In this document: in pieces, positions 59,518 through 64,000 of the stretch
Layout of the letters: the number at the start of each line of letters is the position of its first letter
Numbering within the stretch: the stretch's first letter is position 1
Assembly (NCBI RefSeq): GCF_030486595.1
Contig: NZ_JAUJZH010000020.1
Coordinates: forward strand, 84,065-148,064
Direction: 5' to 3'
DNA: 64,000 nt
DNA from: Variovorax ginsengisoli
GTDB taxonomy: Bacteria > Pseudomonadota > Gammaproteobacteria > Burkholderiales > Burkholderiaceae_C
The notes under the pieces: model-generated
What the model saw: the letters and a program-made list of their open reading frames with translations, nothing else
What the model was told of the DNA's origin: nothing
Database searches by the model: none
Made by a program: the position numbers and the translations under genes

Positions 59518-60434
59518 CCGCCGACCAGTGGATCGCGCTCGTGGCGGGGATCGTCGGGGGCGCCTTGCGCGTCGGCGCGCCGTTCCTCTTCGTCAGCCTC
59601 GGCGAGTGCCTGACCGAGAAGTCCGGCCGCATCAACCTCGGCCTCGAAGGCGTGCTGGTGCTCTCGGCGATGGCGTCCTTCGGCGGTTCCTGGCTCACCG
59701 GCTCGGCCTGGCTCGGCGTGCTGATCGGCGGCGCCGCGGGCGCGCTGCTCGCGCTGCTGCACGGCCTCTTGTGCTCGCTCGACCGCGTCAACGACGTCGC
59801 CACCGGCATCGCGCTGATGCTGTTCGGCACCGGCCTGGCCTTCTATCTGGGCAAGCCGCTGATCCAGCCGCAGGCCCCGCAGCTGCCCGCGATCCCGCTC
59901 GGCGACTGGAGCGACAACCCGGTGATCCGCTCGGCGCTGCAGGTCAACTCGCTGGTGCCGGTCGGCATCGTGCTGGCGGTGTTCCTGTGGTGGGGCTTCG
60001 CGCGCACCCGCGCCGGCCTGCTGGTGCGCATGGCGGGCGATTCGGCCAATGCGACGCGGGCGCTCGGCTACTCGGTGGCCGGCCTGCGCATCGCGGCCAC
60101 CACCGCGGGCGGCTTCATCGCCGGGCTCGGCGGCGCCTCGCTCACGCTGTTCTATCCGGGCAGCTGGAACGAGGGCATATCGAGCGGGCAGGGCCTGATC
60201 GCGGTGGCGCTGGTGATCTTCGCGCGCTGGAGCCCGCTGCGCTGCATCGGCGCGGCGCTGCTGTTCGGCGGCGCCGGCGCGATCGGGCCGGCCCTGCAAT
60301 CGATCGGCGTCGGCTGGGGCTACCACCTCTTCAACACCGTGCCCTACGTGCTCACGCTGGTGATCCTGGTGCTGACCTGCAAGCCGGGCAGCGTGGCGGT
60401 CGGCAGCCCGGGCGAACTGTCGTCCACGCGATGA
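59514..60434 (+). CDS. ABC transporter permease (BMP type, second)
   Basis: The 306-residue membrane protein has about eight to nine helices. ECLTEKSGRINLGLEGVLVLSA near the N-terminus and GDSANATRALGYSVAGLRIAATTAGGFIAGLGGA later are the typical motifs of the second BMP permease. It starts with the ATGA overlap on the previous gene. The formamidase gene follows after 20 bases. Confidence 0.9.
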   Translation: MTADQWIALVAGIVGGALRVGAPFLFVSLGECLTEKSGRINLGLEGVLVLSAMASFGGSWLTGSAWLGVLIGGAAGALLALLHGLLCSLDRVNDVATGIALMLFGTGLAFYLGKPLIQPQAPQLPAIPLGDWSDNPVIRSALQVNSLVPVGIVLAVFLWWGFARTRAGLLVRMAGDSANATRALGYSVAGLRIAATTAGGFIAGLGGASLTLFYPGSWNEGISSGQGLIAVALVIFARWSPLRCIGAALLFGGAGAIGPALQSIGVGWGYHLFNTVPYVLTLVILVLTCKPGSVAVGSPGELSSTR

Positions 60435-60454
60435 ACACACAAGGAAACTGATCG

Positions 60455-61501
60455 ATGAGCGGTCTCGGTGGTCTCAACAAATCGGCGCACGGCGTGGTCG
60501 TCGGCCTGGTGCAGCTGCAGCTGCCGGTGGTCAAGACCGCGGCCGACCTGGCGGCGCAGACCCGGCGCATCTGCGAGCTGGTCGCCAAGGCGCGCCGCAA
60601 CCAGAGCACGATGGATCTGGTCGTGTTCCCCGAGTACGCGCTGCACGGCCTGTCGATGGACACCTCGCCCGAGATCATGTGCTCGCTCGACGGCCCCGAG
60701 GTCGCGGCCTTCCGGCAGGCCTGCGTCGACAACCGGATCTGGGGCTGCTTCTCGATCATGGAAGCCAACCCCGAGGGCAACCCGTACAACAGCGGCCTGG
60801 TCATCGACGACCACGGCGCCATCCGGCTCTACTACCGCAAGATGCATCCGTGGGTGCCGGTCGAGCCCTGGGAGCCGGGCAACCTCGGCATTCCGGTGTG
60901 CGACGGGCCCAACGGCAGCAAGCTGGCGCTGATCATCTGCCACGACGGCATGCTGCCCGAGATGGCGCGCGAGGCCGCGTACAAGGGGGCCGAGATCATC
61001 ATCCGCACAGCGGGCTACACGGCCCCGATCCGTCACGCCTGGAGCGTCACCAACCAGGCCAATGCCTTCTGCAACCTGGCGTATACGGCGAGCGTCTGCA
61101 TGTGCGGCAGCGACGGCACCTTCGACTCGATGGGCGAAGCCATGTTCTGCAACTTCGACGGCACCGTGCTGGTCGAGGGCGGTGGCCGGCCCGACGAGAT
61201 CGTCACGGCCGAACTGCGGCCCGACCTGGTGCGCGAGGCCCGCATCGGCTGGGGCGTCGAGAACAACATCTACCAGCTCTATCACCGCGGCTACGTGGCG
61301 GTGAAGGGCGGCGCGCAGGACTGCCCCTACACCTACATGCGGGACATGGCGGCCGGCCGCTACCGGCTGCCCTGGGGCGAGCAGGTCAAGGTCACCGACG
61401 GCAGCGGCTTCGGCTTCGCGGCGCCGGTCCGCAGCTACAAGGGCCCGGAGGTGCATCCCCTGGTGCCGCAGGCGCCGCTGACACCGGATTCATCGTCATG
61501 A
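60455..61501 (+). CDS. amiF: Formamidase (AmiF-type nitrilase-superfamily amidase)
   Basis: The 348-residue enzyme matches AmiF along its whole length, including the start (MSGLGGLNKSAHGVVVGLVQ) and the catalytic triad Glu60 (VVFPEY), Lys129 (YYRKMHPW) and Cys162 (IICHDGM). AmiF hydrolyses formamide to formate and ammonia; AmiE relatives use short aliphatic amides. The spacing of the triad and the PGNLGIPVCDGPNGSKLA block favour AmiF. It sits inside an ABC importer operon, and its stop overlaps the biuH start. Confidence 0.9.
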   Translation: MSGLGGLNKSAHGVVVGLVQLQLPVVKTAADLAAQTRRICELVAKARRNQSTMDLVVFPEYALHGLSMDTSPEIMCSLDGPEVAAFRQACVDNRIWGCFSIMEANPEGNPYNSGLVIDDHGAIRLYYRKMHPWVPVEPWEPGNLGIPVCDGPNGSKLALIICHDGMLPEMAREAAYKGAEIIIRTAGYTAPIRHAWSVTNQANAFCNLAYTASVCMCGSDGTFDSMGEAMFCNFDGTVLVEGGGRPDEIVTAELRPDLVREARIGWGVENNIYQLYHRGYVAVKGGAQDCPYTYMRDMAAGRYRLPWGEQVKVTDGSGFGFAAPVRSYKGPEVHPLVPQAPLTPDSSS

Positions 61502-62196
61502 GCACCACCTACGTTTCCGCCGACCCCTACCGCTGGCCCTACAACGGCGCGCTCCGGCCCGACAACACGGCGCTGATCGTGATCGACATGCAGACCGATT
61601 TCTGCGGCAAGGGCGGCTATGTCGACGTGATGGGCTACGACCTGTCGCTGGTGCAGGCGCCGATCGAGCCGATCGCACGCACGCTGGCGCGGCTGCGGCC
61701 GCTCGGCTTCCACATCATCCACACGCGCGAAGGGCATCGCCCCGACCTCGCCGACCTGCCGGCCAACAAGCGCTGGCGCTCGCGGCAGATCGGCGCCGGC
61801 GGCGTGGGCATCGGCGATGACGGCCCGTGCGGACGGATCCTGGTGCGCGGCGAGCCGGGCTGGGAGATCATCCCGGCGCTGGCGCCGCTGGCCGGCGAGG
61901 TGGTGATCGACAAGCCCGGCAAAGGTTCGTTCTATGCGACCGACCTCGAACTGGTGCTGCGTACACGCGGCATCGAGAACCTGATCCTGGCCGGCATCAC
62001 GACCGACGTCTGCGTCCACACCACGATGCGCGACGCCAACGACCGCGGCTTCGAATGCCTGCTGCTGTCGGACTGCACCGCGGCCACCGACCACGGCAAC
62101 CACCTGGCGGCGCTGAAGATGATCACGATGCAGGGCGGCGTGTTCGGCGCCCATGCGACGTCGGCGGCGCTGCTCCACGCGCTGCCCGCCCAGTAG
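61498..62196 (+). CDS. biuH: Biuret amidohydrolase, cysteine hydrolase (isochorismatase family)
   Basis: The 232-residue sequence is very close, as I recall it, to the Rhizobium biuret hydrolase: ADPYRWPYNGALRPDNTALI, FCGKGGYVDVMGYDLSLVQA, HTREGHRPDLADLPANKRWR. The catalytic Asp30, Lys139 and Cys172 correspond to Asp36, Lys142 and Cys175 of that enzyme. It hydrolyses biuret to allophanate and ammonia. The product is the substrate of AtzF in operon 1, which ties the two operons together. A ureidoacrylate-type amidase is the main alternative. Confidence 0.88.
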   Translation: MSTTYVSADPYRWPYNGALRPDNTALIVIDMQTDFCGKGGYVDVMGYDLSLVQAPIEPIARTLARLRPLGFHIIHTREGHRPDLADLPANKRWRSRQIGAGGVGIGDDGPCGRILVRGEPGWEIIPALAPLAGEVVIDKPGKGSFYATDLELVLRTRGIENLILAGITTDVCVHTTMRDANDRGFECLLLSDCTAATDHGNHLAALKMITMQGGVFGAHATSAALLHALPAQ

Positions 62197-62212
62197 AACG
62201 GAGAGCCGCACG

Positions 62213-63829
62213 ATGATCGCACCGGTCCACCCCGCGCCCGCCGCCACCGGCGCGCTGGCGCTCGACACCTACGAGCTGACCAAGCGCTTCGGCAGCTTCA
62301 CCGCGATGGACCGCGTGACCATGCACGTGGCGCCCGGCACGGTGCACGCGCTGCTCGGCGAGAACGGCGCCGGCAAGAGCACGCTGGTGAAGTGCGTGGC
62401 CGGCTTCCAGCGCGCCGAGGAGGGCGCGATCCTGATCGACGGCCGCGAGCAGGACATCGCCAACCCGGTGGTGGCGCGCATGCTCGGCATCGGCATGGTC
62501 TACCAGCACTTCACGCTGGCCCCTGGCATGACGGTGGCCGAGAACCTGCTGCTGGCCGGCGGCAAGACGCCGGCGCTGATCGACTGGAAGCGCAAGCGCG
62601 CCGAACTCAAGGATTTCCTCGCGACCACGCCCTTCAGCCTCGACCTCGACGTGCGGCCCTCGGAGCTCGCGGCCGGCGAGAAGCAGAAGCTCGAACTGCT
62701 GAAGCAGCTCTACCTGAAGCCGCGTCTGCTGATCCTCGACGAGCCGACCTCGGTGCTGACGCCGCAGGAGGCCGACGAGGTGCTGGGCCATGTGCGCGAG
62801 TTCGCGAAGAGCGGTCTGTGCACGGTGCTGATCATCACCCACAAGTTCCGCGAGGTGATGGCCTATGCCGACAGCGTCACGGTGCTGCGGCGCGGCAAGG
62901 CGGTGCACCACTGCCAGGTGGCCGACACCAACCCGGCGCGGCTCGCGGCGGCGATGATGGGCGAAGGCGAGGCGCCGCCGCCTGCCGAAGGCGATACTGC
63001 CGCGCCGACCGGCCGTGCGCTGCACGCGATGCAGCCGACCGCGGCCAACGCTGCCATTGCGCTGCAGGTCGAGGGTCTGCGAGCGCTGGGCGACCGTGGC
63101 ACGCTGGCGGTGCACGACCTGAGCCTGTCGGTGCGCTCGGGCGAGATCCTCGGCGTCGCGGGTGTGTCGGGCAACGGCCAGCGCGAGTTGGTGGAGGCCC
63201 TGGTCGGCCAGCGGCCGCGGCTCGCGGGACGTGTCACCGTGATGGGCGAGCCCTACGAGGCCAGGCGCGAGGAGAACCGTCGCCTCAAGGTCCGGAGCCT
63301 GCCCGAGGAGCCGCTGCGCAACGCCTGCGTCGGCGACCTCAGCGTCGCCGAGAACATGGCGCTGCGCGACTTCGACCAGCCGCCGCTGGCCTGGCCGGCG
63401 TTCGGTGCCGACGTGCTGAACTTCCCGCTGTGGCGCAGCCGGGCCCGCGAGTGGATCGCCGAGTACGGCGTCAAGACCCAGGGCGAGGGCGCGCCGATTC
63501 GCAGCCTGTCGGGCGGCAACGTGCAGCGCGCGGTGCTGGCGCGCGAGTTGGCCGGTGACATCAACGTGCTGATCGCGGCCAATCCGGTGTTCGGGCTGGA
63601 CTTCGCGGCGGTGGCGGAAATCCACAGCCGCATCGTGCAGGTGCGGGCACGCGGGGGTGCGGTGCTGCTGATCAGCGAGGACCTCGACGAACTGCTGGAG
63701 ATGGCGGACCGGATCGTGGTGATGAGCGAGGGGCGGGTGGTTTACGAGACGGATGCGTCTACCGCTGAGCGTCATGTCCTGGGTGCGCACATGGGTGGGG
63801 GCGATCATCATTTGCCGGTGGCGGCATGA
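62213..63829 (+). CDS. ABC transporter double ATP-binding protein (BMP type)
   Basis: The product of 538 residues has two ATPase domains, as in RbsA/NupO. The first is complete (GENGAGKST, LLILDEPTSVL, switch histidine in ITHKF). The second has a degenerate Walker A (GVSGNGQREL) and Walker B (IAANPVFGLDF) but a good signature (LSGGNVQRAVLARELAG), which is normal for this type. It energises the BMP importer. It comes last in the operon, after amiF and biuH, instead of next to the permeases. Confidence 0.92.
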   Translation: MIAPVHPAPAATGALALDTYELTKRFGSFTAMDRVTMHVAPGTVHALLGENGAGKSTLVKCVAGFQRAEEGAILIDGREQDIANPVVARMLGIGMVYQHFTLAPGMTVAENLLLAGGKTPALIDWKRKRAELKDFLATTPFSLDLDVRPSELAAGEKQKLELLKQLYLKPRLLILDEPTSVLTPQEADEVLGHVREFAKSGLCTVLIITHKFREVMAYADSVTVLRRGKAVHHCQVADTNPARLAAAMMGEGEAPPPAEGDTAAPTGRALHAMQPTAANAAIALQVEGLRALGDRGTLAVHDLSLSVRSGEILGVAGVSGNGQRELVEALVGQRPRLAGRVTVMGEPYEARREENRRLKVRSLPEEPLRNACVGDLSVAENMALRDFDQPPLAWPAFGADVLNFPLWRSRAREWIAEYGVKTQGEGAPIRSLSGGNVQRAVLARELAGDINVLIAANPVFGLDFAAVAEIHSRIVQVRARGGAVLLISEDLDELLEMADRIVVMSEGRVVYETDASTAERHVLGAHMGGGDHHLPVAA

Positions 63830-63920
63830 GGACTTCCTGGTCTTCGGGGCGGGCGCCCGGCACGCGGTACGGGCCGAACGACCCCACTACGCCGGCCCTT
63901 CGGGCTTCCTTGCGGTGCTC

Positions 63921-63986
63921 GCTTCAGGCGGGGTCCGCGCAAACTCGCTGCGCTCAAACACGCGCGGCCCTTTTTCCGCCTGAAGC
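63921..63986. repeat. Long imperfect inverted repeat at the right edge
   Basis: GCTTCAGGCGG and CCGCCTGAAGC are perfect 11-bp arms, and the inner GGTCCGCGC/GCGCGGCC nearly extends the stem. The 63830-64000 stretch shows no supported gene. The element may end the importer transcript or be one of the intergenic repeats common in these genomes; the window ends before this can be judged. Confidence 0.5.
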
Positions 63987-64000
63987 TGCGCTCCTCAGCG

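Noticed and set aside
1..64000. tRNA, rRNA, CRISPR arrays or complete insertion sequences
   Set aside because: No tRNA-like T-loop and acceptor pairs, regularly spaced repeats, or transposase genes were noticed on either strand.

Overview
The window looks like chromosomal DNA of a high-GC betaproteobacterium of the Comamonadaceae, most likely Variovorax or a close relative. I infer this from the uniformly GC-rich codon use, an orphan Bug/TctC-type binding protein, many LysR regulators beside small catabolic operons, LigAB-type protocatechuate ring cleavage, and housekeeping genes of betaproteobacterial type (RdgC, IlvE, CHCC zinc-finger protein). No rRNA, tRNA, CRISPR array or complete insertion sequence was recognised. 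The genus was not tested by database search.

Layout. 1-2.5 kb: 3' part of a molybdenum hydroxylase large subunit, a serine hydrolase and a helicase remnant. 2.5-9.4 kb: LysR / 3-hydroxyisobutyrate-dehydrogenase-like / EamA exporter module, an SDR, an Ohr peroxidase with divergent LysR, and a cold-shock/Excalibur fusion protein. 9.4-16.3 kb: small membrane proteins, PhoD phosphatase, NIPSNAP and reductase-like proteins, a second serine hydrolase and a GIY-YIG protein. 16.3-19.4 kb: ligA-ligB-pobA-like aromatic operon with divergent MarR regulator. 19.4-24.6 kb: LysR with divergent Bug binding protein, SDR and dehydrogenase, then a tandem GNAT protein. 24.6-33 kb: lipoprotein plus Tat-exported phospholipase C behind a possible Pho box, a glyoxalase-II-like hydrolase, LysR with divergent Tat hydrolase and dipZ, and a 1-Cys peroxiredoxin. 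33-44.1 kb: a minus-strand operon of a HTH regulator, propeller protein, DUF899 protein and membrane protein; small oxidoreductases; rdgC/ilvE; a WaaL-like ligase; a two-component system. 44.2-47.9 kb: compact ketosynthase / chain-length factor / flavin-halogenase-like operon. 48-50.9 kb: VapBC-like pair, AmpG-like permease, cyclase-like DUF2652 protein.

The most coherent system is 50.98-63.83 kb, two consecutive nitrogen-scavenging operons. Operon 1 encodes allophanate hydrolase AtzF, a NitT/TauT-type ABC importer and the AtzG-AtzE amidase pair. Operon 2 encodes a BMP-type ABC importer (binding protein, two permeases, double ATPase) with a formamidase and a biuret hydrolase (BiuH) gene placed inside it. 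Each operon begins with a -24/-12 (sigma-54) promoter followed, at exactly the same distance, by a nearly identical 20-nt inverted-repeat block. This suggests shared nitrogen control plus a common, not yet identified DNA-binding regulator. A metabolic reading is: biuret enters, BiuH makes allophanate, AtzF converts it to ammonia and carbon dioxide, formamidase adds ammonia from formamide, and AtzEG handles a related carboxylated urea. Cyanuric acid hydrolase AtzD and 1,3-dicarboxyurea deamidase AtzH are not in the window.

Other notable points: the PobA-like hydroxylase has lost both tyrosines of the 4-hydroxyl proton relay; the ketosynthase/CLF/halogenase set is an aryl-polyene-like fragment without the rest of its pathway; and a dispersed repeat family is present in two opposite copies.
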